A stretch of 64,000 bases of DNA from an uncultured Flavobacteriaceae bacterium (GCA_947500585.1 CANMSN010000013.1:39687-103686), one strand, 5' to 3'; counted from the stretch's first letter, positions 54,987-63,799 are shown. Made by a program: numbers and translations. The notes: generated from the sequence alone by a model not told the origin.

Positions 54987-57239
54987 ATGCCCCAAACAAA
55001 ACATTACATATATATATTTCTGATGCTTTTTAGCATCAGTGTTTCTTCTCAAAAATCTATTGATGAAGATCCTGAATTAATACAAAATAGTATTAATAAT
55101 CGAATATCACAATCGCAAACTGCTTTAGAGAACTACAACTATTTTGAGGCACAAAATAATTTAGATGAAGCCTTGGTGTTTGCTGAAAAATTAGATAACA
55201 AAAAAAGTGAAGGTATTATATATGGCCTAAAAGGGAAGTTACAGCTTATTACCGAAGATGAAGATAAAGCCATAACATCATTAAACAAAGCTATTGAAAT
55301 TCAAAGAATTACTAAAGATGATGGAAATCTGGCAAATTCTTATAAAACGCTAGCAGAAGTTTTTGTTAGAAAAAAAGATTATTCTCAAGCTGCAGATTAT
55401 TTTAAATCGGCAAAAACGTTATTCCAACAAGAAGGCTTAGATAAAGGATTGGCAGAAACGCTTCTAGCTGAAGGAAAAACTTATATCCAAATAAAAAATT
55501 ACAGAAAGGCAAGATCTATTATTGAGCAATCTATAGCCGAAGCAAAAAAAATAGGATACTTAAAAATTCAAAGTGATGCGCTTTTAACACAAGGCAAAGT
55601 TTATAATAATTTAGGAGATTATGATAAAGCGTTAACTATTGCAAATGAAGGCTTACGAATAGCCAAACAAAATAATTATACTAGCATTTTAAATGAAGGA
55701 TATTTAGTTGTAAGCGATATCAATAAATCTTTAGGGAAAATCAATCAAAGTTTAGAAAGTGCTGAGTTATCCAGAGAATACCTAGAATTACACATAAAAC
55801 TATCAGACTCTTTGAGAAATTTGAAAATGATCCATTCTTCAAAAGATCAAGAAACACAACATCTTTTAAGAGAGATGGATGCTAAAAACAAAGAAGTTGT
55901 AGAACAACTTGAACATTTTGAAGACGATAAAAACCTAAACACCTTAACATCTATTTTGAGTGTTGCATTAATTACCATTTTATCGCTTTTAACGTTATCG
56001 CTTTACAAAAACAACAACATAAGATTAAAGACCAATACTATGCTTCACAAAAAAAATGGTGAACTTATTATTGCGAAAGAAAAAGCCGAATTAGCATCAA
56101 AAACAAAAGCTAATTTTTTATCTACCGTAACACATGAACTCCGTACACCATTGTATGCCGTTACTGGCTTAAGTAATATGTTATTGGAAGAAAACCCTAG
56201 ACCAGAACAAGTTCAACATTTAAAATCGCTTAAATTTTCTGGTGACTATCTTTTAACGTTCATTAATGATATTCTTCAAATTAACAAAATTGAAGCTAAT
56301 AAGGTAGATATAGAGCCTGAATCGTTTAACTTAAAAAAGAAAATAAACAATATTGTTTTAGCGCTAAATAATTCAGCAAACGATAATAATGTTAAACTTC
56401 ATTTTGAATATGATAATAATTTATCAGAAAACTTTATTGCCGATCAATTAAAAATATCTCAAATTCTAATTAACCTCATAGGTAATTCTATAAAGTTTGC
56501 AAAAGATGGAGATATCTGGATCCGTGTTTATAAAATTGAACAAAAAGGTAATATTTATACCTTACGTTTTGAAGTAGAAGATAATGGTATTGGTATTAGC
56601 CAAGAAAAGCAAGATAACATGTTTGAAAGTTTCTCTCAAGGCTCTATTCAAATAAATAGAAAATATGGTGGTACAGGACTTGGTCTTTCCATTGTAAAAG
56701 GATTAATCGATATCTTAAAAGGAAAGATTTATGTTAAAAGTGAGTTAGAAAAAGGGACTACATTTTACTTTGAAATACCTTTAGAATACACATCAGTTGA
56801 AGAAGCCAAAGAAAAGAAAGTTAATTATTTCAGTGGTAATAAAGAGGAATTAGACCTTTCTGATGTTAGAATTTTAGTCGTTGAAGACAACAAAATAAAC
56901 CAAATGATTACTAAAAAGATTCTTACTAAAATGAATCTTAAATGTGATATCATTGATAATGGTGAAGACGCTGTTGAAATGATTAAAAACAACAATTATA
57001 ATATCATTTTAATGGATATTCACATGCCTGGAATAAGCGGAATGGAAGCCACTAAACGTGTTAGATCGTTTGATAAAGAGTTAACCATTTTCGCATTAAC
57101 CGCTGTTACTATAGAGGACAAAATGCATGAATTTGATGAAGCTGGTTTTACAGATATTATTCCAAAACCATTTAAGCAAGAAGAATTTGAAAAGAAACTT
57201 TACAATGCTTTAGCTGGAAAGGCAAATAAATCGGCTTAA
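54987..57239 (+). CDS. TPR-containing hybrid sensor histidine kinase / response regulator
   Basis: This 750-aa protein (ATG 54987) has a signal-like N-terminus (YIYIFLMLFSISVSSQ) and about six TPR-type repeats (residues 40-290, for example DKAITSLNKAIEIQ, YDKALTIANEGLRIAK) on the outside. One membrane helix follows (LTSILSVALITILSLLTLSLY). The HisKA domain has the phospho-His in STVTHELRTPL near residue 382. The HATPase has VEDNGIGIS and GGTGLGLSIV, and a REC domain has VEDNKINQ and the phospho-Asp in ILMDIHMPG near 676. The TPR sensor type is common in Bacteroidota. The overlapping lpxK gene is convergent. Confidence 0.92.
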   Translation: MPQTKHYIYIFLMLFSISVSSQKSIDEDPELIQNSINNRISQSQTALENYNYFEAQNNLDEALVFAEKLDNKKSEGIIYGLKGKLQLITEDEDKAITSLNKAIEIQRITKDDGNLANSYKTLAEVFVRKKDYSQAADYFKSAKTLFQQEGLDKGLAETLLAEGKTYIQIKNYRKARSIIEQSIAEAKKIGYLKIQSDALLTQGKVYNNLGDYDKALTIANEGLRIAKQNNYTSILNEGYLVVSDINKSLGKINQSLESAELSREYLELHIKLSDSLRNLKMIHSSKDQETQHLLREMDAKNKEVVEQLEHFEDDKNLNTLTSILSVALITILSLLTLSLYKNNNIRLKTNTMLHKKNGELIIAKEKAELASKTKANFLSTVTHELRTPLYAVTGLSNMLLEENPRPEQVQHLKSLKFSGDYLLTFINDILQINKIEANKVDIEPESFNLKKKINNIVLALNNSANDNNVKLHFEYDNNLSENFIADQLKISQILINLIGNSIKFAKDGDIWIRVYKIEQKGNIYTLRFEVEDNGIGISQEKQDNMFESFSQGSIQINRKYGGTGLGLSIVKGLIDILKGKIYVKSELEKGTTFYFEIPLEYTSVEEAKEKKVNYFSGNKEELDLSDVRILVVEDNKINQMITKKILTKMNLKCDIIDNGEDAVEMIKNNNYNIILMDIHMPGISGMEATKRVRSFDKELTIFALTAVTIEDKMHEFDEAGFTDIIPKPFKQEEFEKKLYNALAGKANKSA

Positions 57240-58243
57240 AAAGAGGCTACAAAATCCTCAACAATTTTATTGAATTTAGTTTCATTGTCAATAACTACTG
57301 TTATTGGTATGTAAAACAACTTATCTTTTAAAGAGTCAAAGTGTTTTAATCTCATAAAATCCTTTTCAGTAGTAAGAATTAATGCTTTTGTCTTTAAAAT
57401 TTCAATGTCTTTTTGCGAAAATTCGTGATGATCTTTAAAATTTAAATGCTCAAACTTCAAATTTTCTGCTTTTAAGAAATCAACCAAAGGTTTAGAATTT
57501 GCAATTCCTGTTACTAAAGTAAAACTTGATAAGTCCTTTATTTTAATTTTTGAATTGGCAGAAACTAATGTATCCGAATATTCAATATAACTAAAAAAAA
57601 CACTCTGGTTTTCGTTAGCATTTAGTCGTTTTATAACACCCTCTTTTTCAGATTCACTTATATCTTTTGGGCATTTAGTTACAATAATAACATTTGCACG
57701 TTTTGCTCCATTTTTTGGTTCACGTAAATTTCCTGTAGGTAAAACAAAATCGTTGTAATATGGATTATTGTATGTAGTAAGCAAAATATTAAAACCCGCT
57801 TTAACCTTTCGGTGCTGAAACGCATCATCAAGTAAAATAAGGTTTGGTGCATTTTCTAAACAACTTAAACTAGATATTCCATGCTGTCTATCTTCATCTA
57901 CAGCAACCTTAATATCGTTTCCAAACTTATTATAAAATTGAAAAGGCTCGTCACCTAAAGATTCAGCAGTTGTATTTTCATTAGCTAATTGAAAACCTCT
58001 ACTTTTTCTTTTATAGCCTCTGCTTAACGTGGCTAAATTATATTCATCTTTTAATAAACTTATTAAATATTCAATCATTGGTGTTTTTCCTGTTCCGCCA
58101 GCACTTAAATTACCAACACATATAACTGGGAAGTTGTACGATTTAGATGTTTTAATTCCCAAATCATATAGTTTATTTCGCAACCAAGTCACTAAATAAT
58201 ATATGGGCACTACAGGAAATAATATGTATCTCAATATTTTCAT
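57236..58243 (-). CDS. lpxK: Tetraacyldisaccharide 4'-kinase
   Basis: LpxK phosphorylates the lipid A disaccharide at the 4' position on the inner membrane. The 335-aa protein has an N-terminal membrane-associated helix (ILFPVVPIYYLVTWLRN), the P-loop VGNLSAGGTGKTPMIEYL, LLDDAFQHRKV and a final VLTTEKDFMRLKHF segment. It is convergent with the hybrid-kinase gene and shares 4 bp at the stop codons. Confidence 0.95.
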   Translation of the reverse strand: MKILRYILFPVVPIYYLVTWLRNKLYDLGIKTSKSYNFPVICVGNLSAGGTGKTPMIEYLISLLKDEYNLATLSRGYKRKSRGFQLANENTTAESLGDEPFQFYNKFGNDIKVAVDEDRQHGISSLSCLENAPNLILLDDAFQHRKVKAGFNILLTTYNNPYYNDFVLPTGNLREPKNGAKRANVIIVTKCPKDISESEKEGVIKRLNANENQSVFFSYIEYSDTLVSANSKIKIKDLSSFTLVTGIANSKPLVDFLKAENLKFEHLNFKDHHEFSQKDIEILKTKALILTTEKDFMRLKHFDSLKDKLFYIPITVVIDNETKFNKIVEDFVASF

Positions 58244-58350
58244 GTGTTTATATCTAACACTTTTTATAGGTTACATGCAACATCCATTTAATCATTTTCT
58301 TGGTATCAAGATTTAGTTATGGATCTTTCATCATAGCAAAGTAAATATTT

Positions 58351-58358
58351 TATATTTG
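58351..58358 (+). promoter_or_regulatory. -7 box of the Nif3-like gene
   Basis: TATATTTG matches TAnnTTTG exactly, 27 bp upstream of the start codon. Confidence 0.4.
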
Positions 58359-58384
58359 TTTAATAATCAAATCATGAAAATATT

Positions 58385-59479
58385 ATGATTATTCAAGATG
58401 TTATTAATCATTTAGAAGAACTTGCACCTTTAGCTTATGCTGAAGATTTTGATAACGTTGGTCTTTTAGTTGGTAACAAAACCACAAAAATAACTGGAAT
58501 TCTTGTTACGCTAGATACGCTTGAAGCTGTAGTAGATGAAGCCATTACAAAAAACTGTAATCTTATAGTAAGCTTCCACCCTATTATTTTTAAAGGGTTA
58601 AAAAAATTAACGGGTAAAAGTTATGTGGAACGTGTAGTTATGAAAGCCATTAAGCACGACATTGCAATTTATAGTATTCATACAGCTTTAGATAATGCGT
58701 TGCAAGGTGTAAACGATATGATTTGCAATCAGTTAAAATTAATAAATAAACGTATTTTAATTCCGCAAAGTGAAACCATAAAAAAACTAACTACTTATGT
58801 TCCTAAACAAGAAGCAGAACAATTAAGAACTGCTTTATTTGATGCTGGTGCAGGAAGTATTGGGAATTATAATAATTGCAGCTTTAATGTTGAAGGTTAC
58901 GGTACATTTAATGGAAATGAAAATTCAAATCCAGTAAAAGGACAAAGAGGTATTACGCATACTGAAGAAGAAACAAAAGTTTCAATAACATTTCCAAAAC
59001 ATATAGAATCTAAAGTTATTAAAACACTTTTTGAATCACATTCTTATGAAGAAGTAGCCTACGAAATAACCTCTTTAGAGAATAAAAATCAAAATATTGG
59101 TATGGGAATGGTTGGCGAATTAGAACAACCTATGGATGAATCTTCTTTTTTAACCTATTTAAAAGCCAAAATGAACACAGAATGTATCAGGCATTCTTCA
59201 TTTTTAAATAAACCAATAAAAAAAGTTGCTGTTTTAGGAGGCTCTGGCAGTTTTGCTATTCAAGCGGCTAAAGTATCTGGTGCTGATGCATTTATAACTG
59301 CCGATTTAAAATATCATGACTTTTTTACTGCTGAAAATAGCATCCTTTTAGCGGATATTGGACATTATGAAAGTGAGCAATTCACAAAAAATCTTTTAGT
59401 GGCATATCTTACAAAAAAAATTACTAATTTTGCAATCATTTTATCGAACACAAATACCAATCCTGTTAAGTATTTTTAA
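58385..59479 (+). CDS. Nif3-like dinuclear metal centre protein
   Basis: This 364-aa member of the Nif3/YbgI family, which forms hexameric toroids with a two-metal centre, has an inserted PII-like domain (about residues 125-240). Metal-ligand patterns are FHPIIFKGL, YSIHTALDNALQGVND and GHYESEQFT. It is thought to be a GTP cyclohydrolase type 1 relative or a tRNA-modification-associated protein; neither is established here. It is 2 bp upstream of the coiled-coil gene at 59482, and the pair is conserved in Flavobacteriia (family knowledge). Confidence 0.92.
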   Translation: MIIQDVINHLEELAPLAYAEDFDNVGLLVGNKTTKITGILVTLDTLEAVVDEAITKNCNLIVSFHPIIFKGLKKLTGKSYVERVVMKAIKHDIAIYSIHTALDNALQGVNDMICNQLKLINKRILIPQSETIKKLTTYVPKQEAEQLRTALFDAGAGSIGNYNNCSFNVEGYGTFNGNENSNPVKGQRGITHTEEETKVSITFPKHIESKVIKTLFESHSYEEVAYEITSLENKNQNIGMGMVGELEQPMDESSFLTYLKAKMNTECIRHSSFLNKPIKKVAVLGGSGSFAIQAAKVSGADAFITADLKYHDFFTAENSILLADIGHYESEQFTKNLLVAYLTKKITNFAIILSNTNTNPVKYF

Positions 59480-59481
59480 AT

Positions 59482-60261
59482 ATGGCAAAAAAGAAAGAAG
59501 TAACTGTTGAAGAGCGCTTAAGAGCATTATACGATTTACAATTAATCGATTCTCGTATAGATGAAATAAGAAATGTTCGTGGAGAACTTCCTTTAGAGGT
59601 TCGTGATTTAGAAGATGAAGTTGCTGGATTAAACATAAGATTAGAAAAATTAGTTTCTAATTTAGAGGTTATTGATAACGATATAACTGGAAAGAAAAAT
59701 TTAATTGAAGAAGCTAAAGCTTTAATTAAAAAATACAGCGAACAACAAAAGAATGTTAGAAATAACAGAGAGTTTAATTCTTTAACCAAAGAAGTTGAAT
59801 TTCAAGAATTAGAAATTGAATTGGCTGAAAAGCATATTAAAGAATTTAAAGTTCAAATTGAGCAGAAAAAAGAAGTTATAGCTGAAACTAAAGAGCGTTT
59901 AAAAGAACGCGAAACACATTTAAAACACAAGAAAAGTGAATTAAATGCCATTTTAGCTGAAACTGAAAAAGAAGAACAAGCTTTAATAAGCAAATCGGAA
60001 GATTATAAAACACAAATTGAAGAACGTTTAGTTGCTGCTTATAACAGAATTAGAACAAACGTTAAAAACGGTTTAGCTGTTGTACCCATTGAAAGAGGCG
60101 CTTCTGGAGGATCCTTCTTTACCATTCCGCCACAAGTACAAGTAGAAATTGCTTCTCGTAAAAAAGTCATTACAGACGAGCATAGCGGACGTATTTTAGT
60201 TGATGCTGCTTTAGCCGATGAACAAAAAGCAAAAATGGAAAAAATGTTTTCTAAACTATAA
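59482..60261 (+). CDS. Coiled-coil protein with degenerate CT398-type zinc ribbon
   Basis: This 259-aa protein of the CT398/C4-type zinc-ribbon family is mostly a long antiparallel coiled coil (about residues 25-185) followed by a C-terminal domain. The usual ribbon motif, CxxCF-IPPQ with CEHCGRIL, is here SGGSFFTIPPQ with DEHSGRIL. All four zinc cysteines are replaced while the surrounding sequence is kept. The family is linked to flagellar or RNA-associated roles in other bacteria, but no function is certain here. It follows the Nif3-like gene by 2 bp. Confidence 0.88.
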   Translation: MAKKKEVTVEERLRALYDLQLIDSRIDEIRNVRGELPLEVRDLEDEVAGLNIRLEKLVSNLEVIDNDITGKKNLIEEAKALIKKYSEQQKNVRNNREFNSLTKEVEFQELEIELAEKHIKEFKVQIEQKKEVIAETKERLKERETHLKHKKSELNAILAETEKEEQALISKSEDYKTQIEERLVAAYNRIRTNVKNGLAVVPIERGASGGSFFTIPPQVQVEIASRKKVITDEHSGRILVDAALADEQKAKMEKMFSKL

Positions 60262-60281
60262 TCCATTTCAAATTATATTTT

Positions 60282-60311
60282 AAAAGCCTTTCGTAAATGA
60301 AAGGCTTTTTT
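60282..60311 (+). terminator. Terminator after the coiled-coil gene
   Basis: AAAAGCCTTTC pairs with GAAAGGCTTTT around GTAAAT, followed by a T run. Confidence 0.85.
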
Positions 60312-60387
60312 ATTTTAATAAAACTTTCACATCATCCCATATAAGGTTTTGTATTTTTATACGTCTATTGAAAAAGAAAAACACATT

Positions 60388-61044
60388 ATGCAAAAGTTAA
60401 TTACAATTTTTATCCTTAGTTTATTATTTAGTTGCCAAAATTCAGCGCAAACAAACAAAGCACAAGACGCAGTTATAAATGCAGAACCTGTAGAAGTTCC
60501 TTTAAAAAATGGAAAAGCACGCGCTTATTTTGCAAGCGGCTGTTTTTGGTGTGTTGAAGCCATTTATGAAAGTGTAAAAGGTGTTGACGAATCTATTTCT
60601 GGATATTCTGGCGGACATTCAAAAAACCCAACTTATGAAGCTAGTAATACAGGAAGAACAGGACATGCCGAAGCTGTAGAAATTATTTACGACCCTAATG
60701 TAGTTAGTTTTGCAACTCTAGTTGATGTGTATTTTGGTTCACAAAACGTTTCACAAGTTAATGGGCAAGGAAACGATAGAGGTTCGCAATACCGTTCTAT
60801 TATTTTTTACCAAAATGAAGAACAAAAACAAATTATTTTAGAAAAGAAAGAAGCTTTAGCTAAAAGACTAAATGTTAGAGTTGCTGCCGAAGTCTATCCG
60901 TTTCAAAAATTTTGGGTTGCAGAAGATTATCATCAAGATTATGAAAAACGTCACCCAAATCATCCTTATATTCAAAATGTATCTATTCCTAGATTAAAAA
61001 GGTTTAAAGCTAAATTCCCAGACTTGCTTAAAGAAACTCATTAA
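60388..61044 (+). CDS. msrA: Peptide methionine sulfoxide reductase MsrA, predicted lipoprotein
   Basis: MsrA reduces methionine-S-sulfoxide in proteins. The 218-aa protein (ATG 60388) has a lipoprotein signal (LLFSC lipobox at about residue 15), then the catalytic GCFWCVEAIYE with the reactive Cys. VSGYSGG-like ISGYSGGHSKNPTYE and GRTGHAEAVEIIYDP also fit the family. The lipobox places it in the periplasm or outer membrane, protecting envelope proteins. An in-frame start at 60349 would precede the signal peptide and is rejected. The cassette array begins 175 bp downstream. Confidence 0.92.
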   Translation: MQKLITIFILSLLFSCQNSAQTNKAQDAVINAEPVEVPLKNGKARAYFASGCFWCVEAIYESVKGVDESISGYSGGHSKNPTYEASNTGRTGHAEAVEIIYDPNVVSFATLVDVYFGSQNVSQVNGQGNDRGSQYRSIIFYQNEEQKQIILEKKEALAKRLNVRVAAEVYPFQKFWVAEDYHQDYEKRHPNHPYIQNVSIPRLKRFKAKFPDLLKETH

Positions 61045-61077
61045 TTGAGGAAATCTTCTTAAACTTATAAAATGATT

Positions 61078-61115
61078 AAAAACTCTAATAGCTTTCTATT
61101 GGAGTTTTCCTTTTT
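61078..61115 (+). terminator. Terminator of msrA
   Basis: AAAACTCTAATAG pairs with CTATTGGAGTTTT (one mismatch), followed by a T-rich tract. Confidence 0.65.
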
Positions 61116-61136
61116 CTTACAAAAAAATAAATTATC

Positions 61137-61225
61137 TTTACGGGATAACGACAACAAAAAACTTAGGATATCCTGACTTATTTACGGGATATGAACAATA
61201 AAAGTAACTATATAACACGTTAGCC
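61137..61225. other. Left boundary of the cassette array (possible attI-like or decayed site)
   Basis: TTTACGGGATA occurs twice (61137-61147 and 61181-61191) around the palindrome AGGATATCCT (61165-61174). The stretch ends in the first cassette core, GTTAGCC (61219-61225). ATATAACACGTTAG before the core resembles the right halves of the downstream attC sites, but no matching left arm is found upstream. Function is uncertain; the placing as an array boundary is inference. Confidence 0.4.
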
Positions 61226-61234
61226 ACCATTTGA

Positions 61235-62257
61235 ATGAAAGCCATCCAAACAATATACAAAGGAAGAAGATTCAGAAGCAGACTTGAGGCAAGATGGGCA
61301 ATCTTTTTTGATTCTATAGACATTGGTTGGGAATATGAAACAGAAGGTTTTGAATTAGGAAACACAAAATATTTGACCGATTTCAGAATTCAATCCTTTG
61401 GTGCTAATAAAGTCGATTTGTATGTTGAAATTAAACCCAACAAACCTTCAATTGAAGAAATAGAAAAATGCTTTAAAGTTGCTACAGGAACAAATACAAG
61501 TGTTGCCCTAATATGTGGAACACCTGGAATACCTGAATTCTCAACTCTTGGGGATGAATGGAATTTGAAAAACGGGTACATAGTTTTATATTTTCCTGCT
61601 GATGTAAGTATCAAAGATGAAGTTCAAGAAACACCATTTGAAATGTGGGCTTTATCGAATAGATTTTCTCTTTTTCAAACTGGCTCAGATGGAAAAAGCC
61701 TTGATATATGGCCTATTTACTGGGACATTAAAGAAAAAGAAGAAATGGTTTCATATCAAATGATTAGCGGAATTCATAGCGGTGCCGAAGGTGTATTTGG
61801 TGTGAATACTTTTGGCTCAATTATGCCTTGTATGTATATGTCAATGGACAAAACTGGTCGATATATAGACCACGAAAGACTAATTTATGGTTATCAGTTA
61901 TCAACTTGTGCAAGATTTGAGTTTGACGAATTTAATTTAGAAATCATCGATGGATTTTATCGTGAATTAGAATTGATACCGTTTAAGAAAGTCTATTCCA
62001 ATTTAGAAAATGCTTATGCCTTATATTATCAATCCAAAACCAAAAAATTTATTGCCAAAGAAAGTTCAGAAGAAAAACCAGAAGGAGTTATCATATTAAC
62101 TAAACGAGCACCTAAACTTGTAATTAAGCAATTTGTGACCAACTTCCCGAAGAAAATAAGAACGGAAAACGTTGATAAGGTTATGGAACATTGGAAAGGT
62201 TTTCTATTTCGTCATAGAATTAGGCTTAAAGATTTAAAATTAAAGAGAGTCATCTAA
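61235..62257 (+). CDS. Cassette 1 protein, PDDEXK-nuclease-like N-terminal domain
   Basis: This 340-aa protein lies in the first complete gene cassette (61220-62389). Residues 8-75 read GRRFRSRLEARWAIFFD, then YETEGFEL, YLTDFRI and DLYVEIKP. The spaced Glu, Asp, Glu-x-Lys matches the core of PDDEXK endonucleases, and similar sequences occur in phage and accessory genes. The remaining 260 residues show no known domain. The start is 16 bp after the cassette core, as usual for cassette genes. Whether it is an active nuclease is unproven. Confidence 0.75.
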   Translation: MKAIQTIYKGRRFRSRLEARWAIFFDSIDIGWEYETEGFELGNTKYLTDFRIQSFGANKVDLYVEIKPNKPSIEEIEKCFKVATGTNTSVALICGTPGIPEFSTLGDEWNLKNGYIVLYFPADVSIKDEVQETPFEMWALSNRFSLFQTGSDGKSLDIWPIYWDIKEKEEMVSYQMISGIHSGAEGVFGVNTFGSIMPCMYMSMDKTGRYIDHERLIYGYQLSTCARFEFDEFNLEIIDGFYRELELIPFKKVYSNLENAYALYYQSKTKKFIAKESSEEKPEGVIILTKRAPKLVIKQFVTNFPKKIRTENVDKVMEHWKGFLFRHRIRLKDLKLKRVI

Positions 62258-62265
62258 AAAACAGT

Positions 62266-62395
62266 GGCTAACAACGTATATAAAAAATAGCGGTTTTATC
62301 GCTTAATCGAAAGAAAATGAATAAAATAAAGGTCATTGTAAAACTGAAAATTAGTGAGTAAAATCCGCTACTTTTCATATACAAGACCGTTAGGC
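62266..62395 (+). repeat. attC-like recombination site 1 (end of cassette 1)
   Basis: The inverse core GGCTAAC (62266-62272) and core GTTAGGC (62389-62395) frame a 130-bp imperfect palindrome. ACGTATATAAAAAATAGCGG faces its near-complement CCGCTACTTTTCATATAC at the right end. The inverse core complements the core of the same cassette, GTTAGCC at 61219. This is the folded structure expected of an integron attC. Confidence 0.8.
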
Positions 62396-62411
62396 ACAAT
62401 TAAAACAAACC

Positions 62412-63077
62412 TTGGAAAAACAACCGACATTTACGGAATTCATTGAACATATATGCAAAAGACCTTTGATGTATTGTTTAGGAAAGTCGTTTAATGAAGT
62501 TTCTGCTTTTATAAATGGATATACTTCTGCAAAACAAACACCTATAAGCGGAACTGATTTCCACCGATTTGTTTGTTTAAAAAATTCATTTCCTACCAAC
62601 TACGTTTGGACTTATGTAATTAAGTCTTGTACCAAGAATGATGAAGAAGCTATATCCATTATGGAAAAGACAATTCTTGAATTTTGTGAATTGAAAAACC
62701 AAATGAACGAAGATGAATTAATGAAATTCGCTATTGACAAAGCTAAAACGAATGAAGGTGAGCCTGAAAAAATATTTCGTGAATTTGATAAGGCATTATT
62801 AAATGGAGATAAAGAAGTAATCCAATCTCTAATTCTGGATAACGAAAAAGCTGAATTATTATGGATTGGGAAATATCCTAAATCTGTTGCTGAACAATTA
62901 AGCGAATTATCAGATGGACAATCGATAAAAAGAATCTACGAATCCGAAAACAGACAGAATATAAAGATATTGACTTCTGGTTGGCCATTTCCGATTGAGA
63001 TGGTTTTGAAAAATGGAGAATGGAAAATAAATGCCGACAAAATAATTGAATTAAGAACTGAAAATAACAGTGCCTAA
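62412..63077 (+). CDS. Cassette 2 protein, unassigned
   Basis: This 221-aa protein fills the second cassette (62390-63262). The start is TTG at 62412, 17 bp after the core; the next ATG would lose residues that seem part of the fold. There is no signal peptide or membrane helix. The N-terminal part (FIEHICKRPLMYCLGKSFNEVSAFINGY ... FHRFVCLKNSFPTNY) looks like a recurring accessory-gene domain, and the C-terminal half is charged and acidic. I cannot name a family with confidence. Confidence 0.65.
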   Translation: MEKQPTFTEFIEHICKRPLMYCLGKSFNEVSAFINGYTSAKQTPISGTDFHRFVCLKNSFPTNYVWTYVIKSCTKNDEEAISIMEKTILEFCELKNQMNEDELMKFAIDKAKTNEGEPEKIFREFDKALLNGDKEVIQSLILDNEKAELLWIGKYPKSVAEQLSELSDGQSIKRIYESENRQNIKILTSGWPFPIEMVLKNGEWKINADKIIELRTENNSA

Positions 63078-63268
63078 CAAAGTGTATAAAACATAGCTAA
63101 TAAAGGTTAAACCGAAAGGTTTGTGTATACTTAGAAAGTCCGCCAAATTTTTAACTTGGCTTTTAAAAAAGAGAAAAATTAAAAACAAAATATAAAAATT
63201 CGGCTCTGTGTTTATCCGAAAGTTAGTGTCTTTTTACACGCTACGTTTCATACACAAGTCCGTTGTAT
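63072..63268 (+). repeat. attC-like recombination site 2 (end of cassette 2)
   Basis: The inverse core GCCTAAC (63072-63078) and core GTTGTAT (63262-63268) frame a 197-bp site. Its arms AGTGTATAAAACATAGC and GCTACGTTTCATACAC are near-complements. The inverse core complements GTTAGGC at the start of cassette 2. Confidence 0.8.
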
Positions 63269-63282
63269 GCAATTAAACCCAA

Positions 63283-63795
63283 ATGACCGAACCAGAAGTA
63301 AGAAATAAAATACTTGAGATTTTTAAATCAGAAAGAAGTAATTCTTCAGCGGAATTTAATGAATCACATTTTATGGACTTCTTGACAAATCCAGCACACG
63401 AAAAAAACACAATCAAGAATTCATTTAGAGGAGTTAGAAAATACTACCGATTTATGGACAAACTTGAATTGGAATTTGGCATTTGTTTCAGTCTTTCTGA
63501 TTTAGACAGATATTACAGCGTTGACAAACTGACCAAAAAAGTATTGGAAAGAATAAAAAAAGGAAAAGGGAATAAAATGATTCTTCAAAGAAGAAATGAA
63601 GAGAAAGAAAAGTACATTTTTGAACTCATACTTTTAATTATTCTTGCTGGACTTTTTTACTGGCAAGGAATAAATTGGATTTCGATAATTGCAACAATCA
63701 TATTCGGAATAATAATCTATTGGATTTTAAGTAGTAAAATTTATAATAAAGCACATATCAAAAAAATGAACGAAAGGCTGATGATGAATAAATAA
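63283..63795 (+). CDS. Cassette 3 protein, small C-terminal two-helix membrane protein
   Basis: This 170-aa protein fills the third cassette (63263-63928). The first about 110 residues are soluble and basic (NKILEIFKSERSNSSAEFNE, RGVRKYYRFMDKLELEFGICFSLSDLDRYYS). Two membrane helices follow (FELILLIILAGLFYWQGI and WISIIATIIFGIIIYWILS), with a basic tail. It is not recognised. A membrane-anchored small protein in a cassette could act in defence or adaptation, but nothing in it proves that. Confidence 0.65.
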   Translation: MTEPEVRNKILEIFKSERSNSSAEFNESHFMDFLTNPAHEKNTIKNSFRGVRKYYRFMDKLELEFGICFSLSDLDRYYSVDKLTKKVLERIKKGKGNKMILQRRNEEKEKYIFELILLIILAGLFYWQGINWISIIATIIFGIIIYWILSSKIYNKAHIKKMNERLMMNK

Positions 63796-63799
63796 CTGC

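Noticed and set aside
61060..61225. A further attC site before cassette 1
   Set aside because: The right half (ATATAACACGTTAG) resembles one, but no complementary left arm or inverse core is found within 150 bp upstream.
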